NCBI GenBank assembly: GCA_004028505.1
Contig: MTKO01000076.1
Span: 1 to 47,759, forward strand
DNA: 47,759 nt
Origin: Candidatus Electrothrix aarhusensis
GTDB taxonomy: Bacteria > Desulfobacterota > Desulfobulbia > Desulfobulbales > Desulfobulbaceae
Reading direction: 5' to 3'
Both the position numbers and the translations under genes were made by a program. Below are positions 9,035 through 17,975 of this stretch, in pieces. The notes beneath the pieces were generated by a model. That model was not told the DNA's origin, did not search any database, and was given only the letters and a program-made list of their open reading frames with translations. How positions within the stretch are numbered: position 1 is the stretch's first letter; every line of letters begins with the position of its first letter.

Positions 9035-9958
9035 ATGAAAGATTACCAGTTATATACAAAGAAATTCGTAACAGCCTGCACAACATCGCTCCGCAATGAT
9101 TACAGGCAGTTTTACGATGATTTTTTTGAATACGGCAATAGATCTGCTGAGACGGCCCTGTATTTTATACCCGGAATAAACGGTGTGCCTGGACAAATAC
9201 GATTTGCCCTGCCGAGCCTCATGAAAAGGTACGGCACTGATATCTATGTGCGTTGTCTGAATGTCCCGGAGTTTTCTTCCAAGGCTTTCATTTGGGAAAA
9301 ATATATTCCCGCCAATATGGACAGGAAACGAGCGCAGATTGTCAGCGATTTGAATGAATTGGGGGAAACGTACAAACATGTAAAGATAATCGTTTCAAGC
9401 AACGGTATCTATGATTTTATGTTTGCTTTGAGCGGGGTTGACCAATGCCTGCTTGAAAAGGCTGTTCTTTTCTGGGTTTCTGTTGCTCCGGACAGTTTTG
9501 AGCCCACCCAATGGGAGAAGCTCTTTTACCGGATAAACGGATTTCAGGAGGGTGGGCATAGATGGTTTGCTGTGCCCAACAGTAACATGCTGAAAATGCT
9601 CAATCCTGAGGTGTCTGTATGGCATCAATGGAAGCGTGGAGGGATTCAAAAGAAATGGACCAAAACGGATATCGAGTTTCGATTTCGGTGCTTCGGCATG
9701 TTATGGATGTATATTTCAATCAGCGGGTTCAACCATATACTTGAATATATGCGTAAGGACGCCGACTTTCCGATCAGGATTAAATCGTATATTCTTGCTG
9801 CAACAGAAGACGGATATTGGCAGGGAAAGCCAGAATCAGCGATTACCAAGTTGATAGATCGTTATTTTGTCAACAGGGAAGTGCTTTACCGAAAAGTCTC
9901 ACATCTATGGGTGCTTGATCCTGATAATTTGGATGATCTTCTGAGCTTGGATAGATAG
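9035..9958 (+). CDS. Unknown protein, possibly alpha/beta-hydrolase-like
   Basis: This is a 307-residue soluble protein that I do not recognise. Residues 45-60 (ETALYFIPGINGVPGQIRF) and 105-125 (KIIVSSNGIYDFMFALS) resemble the first strand/oxyanion loop and the nucleophile turn of alpha/beta hydrolases. The nucleophile motif is not a clean GxSxG, so activity is uncertain. The middle and C-terminal parts are rich in aromatic residues, with a Trp-rich segment at 185-235. There is no signal peptide. It lies 122 bases after dnaE and 21 bases before the peptide-transporter operon on the same strand, so it could be co-transcribed with the transporter. Confidence 0.5.
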   Translation: MKDYQLYTKKFVTACTTSLRNDYRQFYDDFFEYGNRSAETALYFIPGINGVPGQIRFALPSLMKRYGTDIYVRCLNVPEFSSKAFIWEKYIPANMDRKRAQIVSDLNELGETYKHVKIIVSSNGIYDFMFALSGVDQCLLEKAVLFWVSVAPDSFEPTQWEKLFYRINGFQEGGHRWFAVPNSNMLKMLNPEVSVWHQWKRGGIQKKWTKTDIEFRFRCFGMLWMYISISGFNHILEYMRKDADFPIRIKSYILAATEDGYWQGKPESAITKLIDRYFVNREVLYRKVSHLWVLDPDNLDDLLSLDR

Positions 9959-9979
9959 CGTTACGTCTCGACTGATATT

Positions 9980-12900
9980 ATGAGTATGTTTCCTGCCATT
10001 GGAGGGATTGTTTTGCGTCTATTTCTAGGCGTTACCAGTCTCCTTTTGCTTTTTTTCTTTTGTAGTGTTCTCTTCTCGCCTTCACTGACTACCAACACTG
10101 CTAGCTCCTCCTTTTCTTCTGATCAGAAAGCTCGGGAAGCGGAGCTCGCTGTGCTCGAAGATCAGTCTGTTGATCCTGACCATATCATGCGCGTGCAGGT
10201 GAGTGTGGATTACAGTGAGGGAAAAAATGCCGCATGGTATCCCAAGGAGGAATCACCGATTTTAACGTCATTCGTGGAAAAGGGAGAACTCCCGCCAGTG
10301 GCGAAACGGGTAGGGGAGGAGCCGCTGGTCCTTCAGGGACTCCATGGCGTGAGCAATTATGGCGGTACCATGTATAGACTCAACGGTTTTCCCGGTCCAC
10401 GGGTTACTCCTATACATTTGGTGCGTTTCAGTCCCCAAGGATTTCCTCTTGTCCCCAATGTTGCCAAGAGTTGGAGCATCAGTAAAGATGGCCGCCGCTT
10501 CACCTTTACGCTCCGCAAAGGGATGAAGTGGAGTGATGGCCACCCTTTCACCTCGGCGGATATCCTCTACTGGTGGGAGCATGAGCAATGCGACAAGAGT
10601 GTCAGTCCCGACGGCCCTATGTCAAAGTATCTTCATCGCGGCAAACCTATGACTGTGGAGGCTCCCGACCCGCAGACCGTTGTCTTCGCCTTTGCGGACC
10701 CCTATTTCACCTTTCTTGCAACGCTCGCCTCTTCTGCCGGGTATTATATGACCCAGTCGCCTCGCCATTTCCTGCTCCTTTATCATCCCGAATTGGGTGA
10801 TCAGCAGCGTATTCAGGATGTCATGCAACGGCATAATCTGATCAGTAAACGGGCTGTCTACATGATGGTACGCAATCGGGTGGAACGGCCGAGTATAGCC
10901 CCTTGGATCAGGCGGACCGAGCAAATAACCCCGCCTGATACGATGGTTCGCAATCCCTATTACTGGGGCGTGGATACCGAAGGACGGCAGCTTCCTTATA
11001 TGGATCGGATGGTAGCGACGGAGAAATCCAAAGACATGGTCGTTATTTCGGCTGCTCAGGGAGAGGTGACTGTCCAGGCACGCTACCTTCGGAATGAAGA
11101 TTACACCCTGCTCATGCGGCAACGGCAGACCTACGGTTACCAGCTGCATCACTGGACGAATGGAGGCGGCAGCACCTGGGCTATGGCCTTCAACTTGAAC
11201 CGCCGGGTTCCAGAAGGAGACCGAGAAGCAACTGATAAGGCCAAACTGCTTGCTGATAAACGCTTTCGCCAAGCCCTCTCACTTGCCGTGGATAGGCAGA
11301 CCATTATTCAGGCCCTGTTCGGCGGCAAGGGAAGTCCCCATGCTGTCGGTCCCGCCTCAACCTCACCTTTCCATTTTTCTACGTTACAACAAAACTACAG
11401 CCGTTTTGATTCGGCAAAAGTCGAAGAAATGCTTGACACTATAGGTCTGACTGAACGGGATCCTGACGGATTTCGCCGTTTTCCCGGCGGTCCCTCGCTG
11501 CTTTTTGATATAAATTACTGCGCCTTTACCGGTGAAGGCGCAGGTCAATTTATCGTCGAAGACTGGCGGCAGATAGGGATTCATGCACGTATGCGTGCTC
11601 AGGATCGCTCCCTTTTTTATGTCGAAAAAGTAGCGGGCATTCATGATATAAGCGTATGGGGAGGCTACGGAGCCTATTTTCCTCTCCTTGATCTGCGGTA
11701 TTACTGTCCTCTCAACTCGGAATCAAATTTCGCCATCCGCAATGCCACTTGGTATGCTTCAGGCGGTATGTTCAACAAAGGGGGAACTGTTCGCGGCACT
11801 CCACTCGCCAAAGAGCATCCCCTGTATCAAGCACTCCTGCTGAATGAACAGATCAAACAAGCCCCTACCTTTGCCGAACGGCGTACCCTTTTTGGTGAGC
11901 TGCTTAAGTTGACAGATGAAAATGTTTATGTCCTCAATATTACTACGCCACTTCCTACTCTGGCCGTCGTCAAGAATGGGGTGAAAAATGTACCGCTCAA
12001 AGGAGTGTATTCCTGGCCTTTCCAGAGTCCGGCCAATCTGGGGCTGGAAACGTGGTGCTATGCCGAACCCAAGATGAGCGCCGCCGAGATTAGGGACATT
12101 ACCCATGAACTGTCTCATATCACGCCGGTGCGCCCGCTTCACGGTATTGGGGTGCAGCAGCCTGAGCAGCCTACGCCCTCTGCCCCTGCCGTTACTACTC
12201 CACTTTCCCGGTCTGCCGCTTCCCTTATCGGGCCGCTCATCCGCTATGGCATCTGGCTGGCCCTGCTGCTTCTGCTGATCATACTCATTTTTCGATTTCC
12301 CTTTGTCGGCCACCGCCTGCTGATCATGATTCCGACCTTGATTTTGATCTCCATCATCACTTTTGTGGTTATCGAACTGCCACCCGGCGATGCCATCAGT
12401 AGCAAAATCATGCAGATGCAGGAAGCGGGCGGTGATGTCAACCAGAAAGAGATTGATGAGATGAAAACCCTTTTTCGCATCGACGAATCAGCCTGGGACC
12501 GCTACGCCTGGTGGATCGGGCTGGATTGGTTTGCTACCCATGAGGGGAAAGATGAGGGGCTGCTGCAGGGCAATATGGGGCGTTCCATGATGGATCTTAA
12601 ACCGGTGAATGACAAGGTAGGTGACCGCCTGCTTTTCACCTTTCTCATCTCTCTGAGTACCATACTCTTCACTTGGGCGGTGGCTTTGCCCATAGGTATT
12701 TATTCGGCAGTGCGCCAGTATTCGTTCTTTGATTATCTTTTTACCGTGGGTGGATTCATTGGTATGTGCATTCCCGGCTTTTTGTTGGCCTTGCTGCTGA
12801 TGTTCGCTGCCGAGTCCTGGTTCGGGATCAGCGTATCTGGACTTTTTTCCCCTGAGTACGCTACCCAGAGCGAGTGGAGTCAAGGTAAGGTGATGGACCT

Positions 12901-13327
12901 ACTGCGCCATATCTGGCTTCCTATTTTTGTGCAAGGTGTAGCTGGTACCGCTGGCATGATCCGGGTCATGCGGGCCAACCTGCTGGACGAGTTGCAGAAG
13001 CCCTACGTGGTCACGGCACGGGCCAAGGGCCTCCGGCCTATGAAGTTGCTCTTCAAGTATCCCATCCGTCTCGCGTTCAATCCGTTTATCTCCGGGATCG
13101 GCAACATTTTTCCGGAACTCATCTCCGGCGGGGCAATAATCGCCATTGTCCTGAGTCTGCCGACTATTGAACCCATGCAGCTGAATGCGGTTATGCAGCA
13201 GGACATGTATCTAGCCGGTTCCATCCTCATGCTCCTGAGTTTACTCAGTGTGCTGGGTACCCTGTTCAGCGATATTATGCTGATCATCTTTGATCCGCGT
13301 ATTCGAACTGCTGGAGGGTGGAAATGA
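9980..13327 (+). CDS. Fused oligopeptide ABC transporter solute-binding protein and permease (OppA-OppB type)
   Basis: This is one unbroken 1,115-residue frame. An N-terminal membrane anchor (residues 9-30) is followed by a family-5 solute-binding domain from about 110 to 700, with FTLRKGMKWSDGHPFTSADI near 170 and later RFRQALSLAVDRQTII. After a Pro-rich linker (about 725-745) a membrane segment begins near 753. An OppB/DppB-type permease domain then runs to the end, with LPPGDAIS, GNMGRSM and the coupling-loop pattern YVVTARAKGLRPMKLLFKY. OppA and OppB are normally separate; here the binding domain stays tethered outside the membrane to the channel. The oppC start overlaps its stop (ATGA), so translation is coupled. 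The substrate is probably peptides, by family. Confidence 0.85.
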   Translation: MSMFPAIGGIVLRLFLGVTSLLLLFFFCSVLFSPSLTTNTASSSFSSDQKAREAELAVLEDQSVDPDHIMRVQVSVDYSEGKNAAWYPKEESPILTSFVEKGELPPVAKRVGEEPLVLQGLHGVSNYGGTMYRLNGFPGPRVTPIHLVRFSPQGFPLVPNVAKSWSISKDGRRFTFTLRKGMKWSDGHPFTSADILYWWEHEQCDKSVSPDGPMSKYLHRGKPMTVEAPDPQTVVFAFADPYFTFLATLASSAGYYMTQSPRHFLLLYHPELGDQQRIQDVMQRHNLISKRAVYMMVRNRVERPSIAPWIRRTEQITPPDTMVRNPYYWGVDTEGRQLPYMDRMVATEKSKDMVVISAAQGEVTVQARYLRNEDYTLLMRQRQTYGYQLHHWTNGGGSTWAMAFNLNRRVPEGDREATDKAKLLADKRFRQALSLAVDRQTIIQALFGGKGSPHAVGPASTSPFHFSTLQQNYSRFDSAKVEEMLDTIGLTERDPDGFRRFPGGPSLLFDINYCAFTGEGAGQFIVEDWRQIGIHARMRAQDRSLFYVEKVAGIHDISVWGGYGAYFPLLDLRYYCPLNSESNFAIRNATWYASGGMFNKGGTVRGTPLAKEHPLYQALLLNEQIKQAPTFAERRTLFGELLKLTDENVYVLNITTPLPTLAVVKNGVKNVPLKGVYSWPFQSPANLGLETWCYAEPKMSAAEIRDITHELSHITPVRPLHGIGVQQPEQPTPSAPAVTTPLSRSAASLIGPLIRYGIWLALLLLLIILIFRFPFVGHRLLIMIPTLILISIITFVVIELPPGDAISSKIMQMQEAGGDVNQKEIDEMKTLFRIDESAWDRYAWWIGLDWFATHEGKDEGLLQGNMGRSMMDLKPVNDKVGDRLLFTFLISLSTILFTWAVALPIGIYSAVRQYSFFDYLFTVGGFIGMCIPGFLLALLLMFAAESWFGISVSGLFSPEYATQSEWSQGKVMDLLRHIWLPIFVQGVAGTAGMIRVMRANLLDELQKPYVVTARAKGLRPMKLLFKYPIRLAFNPFISGIGNIFPELISGGAIIAIVLSLPTIEPMQLNAVMQQDMYLAGSILMLLSLLSVLGTLFSDIMLIIFDPRIRTAGGWK

Positions 13328-14421
13328 ACAAAAATATTGGCTCCCTGAGCCAATGGCAGCTCATTTCCCTGCGTTTCAACCGGCATCGGCTGGCCACAGT
13401 CGCTTTGCTGCTGATCGGGGGTCTGTACACTCTGGCGGTCTTTGCTGACAGCTTTGCTGTCAACACCCCGTATGACAAAGATGTGCGCTATATCTATGCG
13501 CCACCCATGCCGCCCAAGTTCAGCCTTGAGCGGGGATTCTATGCTGATGCCTTTATCCAGCAGATCGATCCCGTCACTCTGAAGAGGTATTATCATTTTA
13601 CTCCGGATACCTATGTGCCATTAGGCTTTTTTACCAGAGACTATGCGTACAAATTGCTGGGCCTGCTTCCGACACGAATTCATTTTTTTGGAGTACGCCA
13701 AGGGGAAGAGGGGGCAGGTGCCCAGAAATTCTTTTTTTTCGGTGCTGATAAATTCGGGCGGGATATCTTCAGCAGGATTTTACTCGGCACCCGGATATCC
13801 CTGTCCATTGGTGTGGCTGCTCTTGTGATTTCGTTTATTCTTGGCGTGAGTATCGGCGGCATTTCCGGCTATTTCGGCGGTTGGACCGACACGCTGATTC
13901 AGCGTCTGATCGAGGTGATTGATGCCTTTCCCAAGCTGCCCCTCTGGCTTGTTCTGGGAGCTGCTTTGCCTCGCGGCTGGTCCAATCTCCAGGTCTACTT
14001 CGGCATCACCGTCATTCTCTCGTTGGTAGGATGGACCGGCATGGCACGGGTTGTCCGGGGGAAAATTCTCAGCCTGCGGGAAGAAGATTACGCCTTGGCT
14101 GCCCGCCTGATGGGAGCCGGTCATGGCCGTATTATCTTCCTCCATCTTGTGCCCGGCTTTACCAGTCATATCATCGTCTCGTTAACCATGACCGTACCGG
14201 GGATGATCCTCGGCGAAACCAGCCTTTCTTTCCTCGGTCTTGGTTTGAAGCCACCCACCATCAGTTGGGGCGTGATGCTCCAGGATTGCATGAGCATGCA
14301 GGTTGTGAAAAATTATCCTTGGCTGTTGCTGCCCGTGCTTATGATTATCCTGATTGTGCTCTGCTTCAATTTTATCGGCGACGGCCTTCGGGATGCCGCT
14401 GACCCCTATAATGCAAGATAG
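13324..14421 (+). CDS. Oligopeptide ABC transporter permease, OppC/DppC type
   Basis: This is a 365-residue inner-membrane permease. The N-terminal OppC segment (SLSQWQLISLRFNRHRLATV) leads into the first membrane helix. After a long periplasmic stretch come the phrase FGADKFGRDIFSRILLGTRI, typical of DppC/OppC, and five further helices. The coupling loop reads EEDYALAARLMGAGHGRIIF. It should pair with the permease half of the fused upstream protein. The start is ATG 13324, preceded by GGAGGGTGG and overlapping the previous stop by ATGA. The alternative GTG at 13318 lies inside that ribosome site. Confidence 0.9.
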   Translation: MNKNIGSLSQWQLISLRFNRHRLATVALLLIGGLYTLAVFADSFAVNTPYDKDVRYIYAPPMPPKFSLERGFYADAFIQQIDPVTLKRYYHFTPDTYVPLGFFTRDYAYKLLGLLPTRIHFFGVRQGEEGAGAQKFFFFGADKFGRDIFSRILLGTRISLSIGVAALVISFILGVSIGGISGYFGGWTDTLIQRLIEVIDAFPKLPLWLVLGAALPRGWSNLQVYFGITVILSLVGWTGMARVVRGKILSLREEDYALAARLMGAGHGRIIFLHLVPGFTSHIIVSLTMTVPGMILGETSLSFLGLGLKPPTISWGVMLQDCMSMQVVKNYPWLLLPVLMIILIVLCFNFIGDGLRDAADPYNAR

Positions 14422-14424
14422 GCC

Positions 14425-15437
14425 ATGTCTGATAATATTCTGGAAATAAAAGATCTTCGTGTTGCCTTTCACCTTGAGGAGGGCGAAATTCGTGTTGTTC
14501 ATGATGTGAGCCTTTCCATTCCGCGCGGCAGGATTGTTGCCTTGGTTGGCGAATCAGGCAGCGGCAAAAGTGTTACCGGCCTCTCGATCCTCCGGCTGAT
14601 TCAGCAGCCCGGTGAAATGACGGGCGGTGAGATTCTCTTCAATGGTCAGGACGGCAGGACCATCGATATTGCCCGATTAAGTGACAAAGATGACAGGTTA
14701 TATACAATTCGCGGCAACCGGATTTCTATGATTTTTCAGGAACCCATGACCGCCCTTTCACCGGTGCATACCATCGGTAATCAGCTTTGTGAGGTGTTGC
14801 TTTTGCACCGAAAAATAGGAAAAAAAGAGGCAAGAAAAAAGGCCATCAAGATGCTGGGGCGGGTCGGTTTTCCTGCACCGGAACGGAGTATCCGGCAGTA
14901 TCCTTTTGAGTTGTCTGGTGGGATGCGGCAGCGGGTGGTGATTGCTATGGCCATGCTGGCGGAACCGGAATTGCTGATTGCTGATGAGCCCACCACTGCC
15001 CTTGACGTGACTATTCAGGCACAAATTTTGGCTTTGATGAAGAAACTTCAGCGGGAGGAAGGCAACTCTGTTCTCCTCATTACCCATGATCTTGGGTGGT
15101 GGCTCAGGTCGCCGATGATGTGGCCGTCATGTATCTCGGTCGTATCGTTGAGAAAGGACCTATGCGCGATATCATGCAGTCGTCTTTGCATCCCTATACG
15201 CAGGGGCTGCTCCAATCCCTGCCTGGATTACACCTTGAAGATGAACGCCTTCCTTCAATAAAAGGAACAGTGCCGAGCCTGAGCGAGCTTCCCGACGGCT
15301 GCCCTTTTCATCCCCGCTGTCCGCATTGCACAACCGGTCTTTGTGACAGTCAGGCTGTTCCGCCCCTTGAAACCTTTGGCACGGAACGGGAGGCGGCCTG
15401 CTTTCGCATCAGAGAACTGCCAGGAGCGCCAGTATGA
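14425..15437 (+). CDS. oppD: Oligopeptide ABC transporter ATPase, OppD type (frame break at ~15095)
   Basis: This is an ABC ATPase of about 337 residues. Walker A is GESGSGKS, the signature is LSGGMRQRV, Walker B is LLIADEPTTALDVT, and the switch His lies in LLITHDLG. The C-terminal oligopeptide-transporter extension contains the usual cysteines (GCPFHPRCPHC). Reading breaks after HDLG. Adding one G to the GGG at 15094-15096 gives HDLGVVAQVADDVAVMYLGR, the expected sequence, so the two pieces are one gene. It starts 3 bases after oppC and its stop overlaps the oppF start (ATGA). It powers uptake together with OppF at the cytoplasmic face. Confidence 0.9.
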
Positions 15438-16411
15438 GCTTACCTCTTCTCAGCGTCAGGAACCTAAAAAAATATTTTCCAGTCTACAGCCAAGGTTTTT
15501 TCAGAAGGCGGGTTGGTACGGTCAAGGCGGTGGACAAGATCAGCTTCAGCATCCATGCCAACGAAACGCTTGGTTTAGTCGGTGAGTCAGGATGCGGCAA
15601 GACAACCGCAGCGCACACGATTTTGCGGGCTTTCTCGCCGACTCAGGGAGAGATATTCTTTGATCACAACGGAACAGGCAATTCTGTTGATTTGGCTACC
15701 CTGAGCGAAGCCAAGCTAAAGCCACTTCGCAAGCATATGCAGATGATTTTTCAGGATCCCTTCAACTCCCTCAATCCGCGCATGACTGTGGGTCAGATTA
15801 TTGCCGAGCCCATACTGATCCATAAACTGGCCAAGGGAAGGGAGCTTGATGATCGAGTCAGGATGATTCTCAAAAAGGTTGGGTTAAAGCCGGAGCACAA
15901 GGTCCGCTATCCTCATGCTTTCAGCGGTGGCCAGCGGCAGCGTATCGGTATCGCTCGTGCGCTCATTATGGAGCCTACATTGGTGGTTGCCGACGAAGCT
16001 GTTTCAGCCCTTGATGTCTCGGTTCAGGCTCAAATTATCAACCTCCTAGATGATTTGCAGGAAGAGCTCGGGCTGGCCTATCTTTTTATCGCCCACGACC
16101 TGAGCGTGGTTCGTCACATCTGTGACCGGGTTGCTGTGATGTACGCCGGGCGTATTGTTGAAATCGCCCCGACAAGAGAACTCTTCGATAATCCCCTTCA
16201 TCCCTACACGCAACTTCTGTTGGCCTCGGTACCTAACCCGGACCCGAATATCAAGATGAAGATGGATACCTTTAGCGAAGTTGCTGATATCGGCAACCTG
16301 CCGACCGGTTGCGCATTTCATCCTCGATGCGGACGCTGCCAAAATGCCTGCCGAGCTGGGGTACCTGATTTGCTTGAGGTTGAACCGGGGCACTTTGTTG
16401 CCTGTCAATAA
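15434..16411 (+). CDS. oppF: Oligopeptide ABC transporter ATPase, OppF type
   Basis: This is a 325-residue ABC ATPase. It starts LLSVRNLKKYFPVYSQGFF with the extended N-terminus typical of OppF/DppF. Walker A is GESGCGKT, the Q loop lies in MIFQDPFNSLNPRMTVG, the signature is FSGGQRQRI, Walker B is LVVADEAVSALDVS, and the switch His lies in FIAHDLSVV. Walker B has DEAVSALD, the usual OppF form, versus DEPTTALD in OppD. The Cys-rich tail reads GCAFHPRCGRC. It is the last gene of the transporter operon; no clear hairpin terminator follows before the convergent gene at 16455. Confidence 0.92.
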   Translation: MSLPLLSVRNLKKYFPVYSQGFFRRRVGTVKAVDKISFSIHANETLGLVGESGCGKTTAAHTILRAFSPTQGEIFFDHNGTGNSVDLATLSEAKLKPLRKHMQMIFQDPFNSLNPRMTVGQIIAEPILIHKLAKGRELDDRVRMILKKVGLKPEHKVRYPHAFSGGQRQRIGIARALIMEPTLVVADEAVSALDVSVQAQIINLLDDLQEELGLAYLFIAHDLSVVRHICDRVAVMYAGRIVEIAPTRELFDNPLHPYTQLLLASVPNPDPNIKMKMDTFSEVADIGNLPTGCAFHPRCGRCQNACRAGVPDLLEVEPGHFVACQ

Positions 16412-16454
16412 CTCGCCGTCTCCCTTGATTCTGTTTGATTAACTCGCTGATCAG

Positions 16455-17504
16455 CTACGCGCCTCCGACCGTTGAAAGATCACAAACCTCCAGCATGTAT
16501 CGTCCATAGGAAAGTAGGCTTGCGACGAACAGATCGTAGGAGCCGTCGTCAATGAAATTCACTGTCACATCATCATCCAGACCGGTCAGCACCATGTCAC
16601 CCCCTGCCGGAGGAATAATCACCTTCAGGCCGAGCGGTCCTTCCAGAGGGCCGACAGCAAGGGAGATCTGATCATCTGTCCGATAGACCGCCTCAAATCT
16701 GCACATCACCTGATCGCCGGAATAGTCGCTCACCACCAACGGACCATTTGTATTATCTCCAATAACAAACAACTTGGGCTGTTCCGTCGTGACAACGTTG
16801 GTGGAGCGCAGATGCTTGGAATACTCGCCTGTTCGTAGCTGTCCATTTTTCGTATATCGTGAGCGCACCGCAATGGTCTTTTCAACATTGGGGGACACCG
16901 CAGGCTCCCCGCCGAATGCAGGCGTGATGATGATTTTTGAGGGATCGTTAAGGCTGACCTTTGTCTGCTGCACAACATTGTCCTCAGCATCGGTCAGGAA
17001 AACGCCCTGGGTCGGGTCTGTGGCATCAAAACCGATATTGGAGCCGTCCAAACGGAACCCGTAATCCGGGCGAATCCAGTCGGCAATGTTGCTGTTTGTG
17101 TCATAAGCCGCACCGATATCAGGAGTCTTTTTCGAATACGGGAGACGCTCGTATTTTGCCTGCTGCGTTACTTCCTGCTTCAGAACAACAGACGGCTTTG
17201 CCTTGACATCAACAGGGTCAAGAGGAAGATCGTCCGTCGGCAGATCTAGGCGGGCAGGTAGGGTGGTGATAAAGGACATAAACCCGGCAAGATTGATGGT
17301 GTTGCCGTTGGCAAGCTGGCGAATCACCTCTTCCCGAAATGCCTCAAGCACCGCCTTGGCAGTGGCTGCCGGGATGGTCGGGTTATGTAGGTTGATCTGC
17401 GCTGCTAGGCCGTCATAGTCCAGTGTATTTCGAGCAATCGGTCGTGCAAGGTAGGAGGGGGGATTTGTCAGGTAGTTCGGAATGACCTTGTATTGGATCG
17501 GCAT
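16455..17504 (-). CDS. HU-like DNA-binding domain / DUF4469 protein
   Basis: This is a 349-residue protein. The N-terminal ~110 residues look like the HU-type DNA-binding domain found with DUF4469: MPIQYKVIPNYL, then PATAKAVLEAFREEVIRQL and NGNTINLAGFMSF. The C-terminal ~200 residues form DUF4469-like beta domains (ITPAFGG, VSGDQV-type patterns, LEVCDLSTVGG). I infer a nucleoid-type or regulatory DNA-binding role; the function of DUF4469 is not established. I chose ATG 17504, which has AAGGAG 7 bases ahead. The frame stays open to 17888, but that extension translates the repeat tract and looks non-coding. Upstream lie a tandem 11-base repeat and four 23-base repeats that could be its own binding sites. 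Confidence 0.75.
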   Translation of the reverse strand: MPIQYKVIPNYLTNPPSYLARPIARNTLDYDGLAAQINLHNPTIPAATAKAVLEAFREEVIRQLANGNTINLAGFMSFITTLPARLDLPTDDLPLDPVDVKAKPSVVLKQEVTQQAKYERLPYSKKTPDIGAAYDTNSNIADWIRPDYGFRLDGSNIGFDATDPTQGVFLTDAEDNVVQQTKVSLNDPSKIIITPAFGGEPAVSPNVEKTIAVRSRYTKNGQLRTGEYSKHLRSTNVVTTEQPKLFVIGDNTNGPLVVSDYSGDQVMCRFEAVYRTDDQISLAVGPLEGPLGLKVIIPPAGGDMVLTGLDDDVTVNFIDDGSYDLFVASLLSYGRYMLEVCDLSTVGGA

Positions 17505-17544
17505 GACACGCTCCTTGTGTTGAATGTATACTTTTATACTGCCG

Positions 17545-17567
17545 CTTACCGGTATCTTACCGGTATC
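17545..17567. promoter_or_regulatory. Tandem 11-base repeat with TACCGGTA palindromes
   Basis: CTTACCGGTAT occurs twice back to back (17545-17555 and 17556-17566). Each copy holds the palindrome TACCGGTA, and the centres are 11 bases apart, one helical turn. The pair lies about 40-60 bases upstream of the HU/DUF4469 start on the minus strand, a usual operator position. The binding protein is unknown. Confidence 0.45.
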
Positions 17568-17681
17568 ACCTATTTTCAAAGTAAATCTTTCAAACAGAGA
17601 GCGCAAGAGATAAAATCGGAAAAATCGAAATATACGAACAAGTATTTTCCGGCTCCCGGATTGCATGGTCGCATGCAGATT

Positions 17682-17773
17682 CTGACCAGCGTCAGGTGCT
17701 AACCCTGACCAGTGTCGGGTGTTGATCCTGACGAGTGTCAGGTATTGATCCTGACCAGTGTCAGATATGTTAC
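17682..17773. repeat. Four tandem 23-base repeats, each containing a dyad
   Basis: The copies run 17682-17704, 17705-17727, 17728-17750 and 17751-17773. Each begins CTGACCAGTGTCAG or a near variant, that is CTGAC-N4-GTCAG, an inverted repeat with a 4-base centre. They are exactly contiguous at 23-base spacing, about two helical turns. This fits a cooperative binding array. There are no spacers, so it is not a CRISPR array. It lies between the HU/DUF4469 gene and the first cassette. The rest of 17505-17975 shows no gene. Confidence 0.75.
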
Positions 17774-17952
17774 GATTGCGGGGTTTCGTGTGAAAGGAAA
17801 GCAGTGGGGCGGGAGATCGCTTCGCTCTGCCTGATCTGCCTACGTTGCTTTTTGTGATTGCGATCTTAACAATTGTATAGTAGGACACGAGGAAAATCCC
17901 GGTGTCTATTCAGGCAATAGCATGGAAAGGAAAGTTTTCACTTATTGATACT

Positions 17953-17959
17953 GTTAGCT
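17953..17959 (+). other. Left end of integron-type cassette array (attI-like junction)
   Basis: GTTAGCT fits an integron insertion box, with the join between G17953 and T17954. It is the exact reverse complement of AGCTAAC at 18498-18504, which opens the attC of the first cassette. I see no second half of an attC to its left, so this may be an attI-like site or a chance-recruited target. No integrase gene lies within the window. Confidence 0.65.
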
Positions 17960-17975
17960 GTTTTTCGGAGTATGG

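Noticed and set aside
17682-17773. CRISPR array
   Set aside because: The 23-base units are directly contiguous with no spacers and no cas genes are present.
17505-17888. N-terminal extension of the HU/DUF4469 frame upstream of 17504
   Set aside because: It translates the 23-base repeat tract and other non-coding sequence; ATG 17504 has a good ribosome site and starts exactly at the conserved domain.
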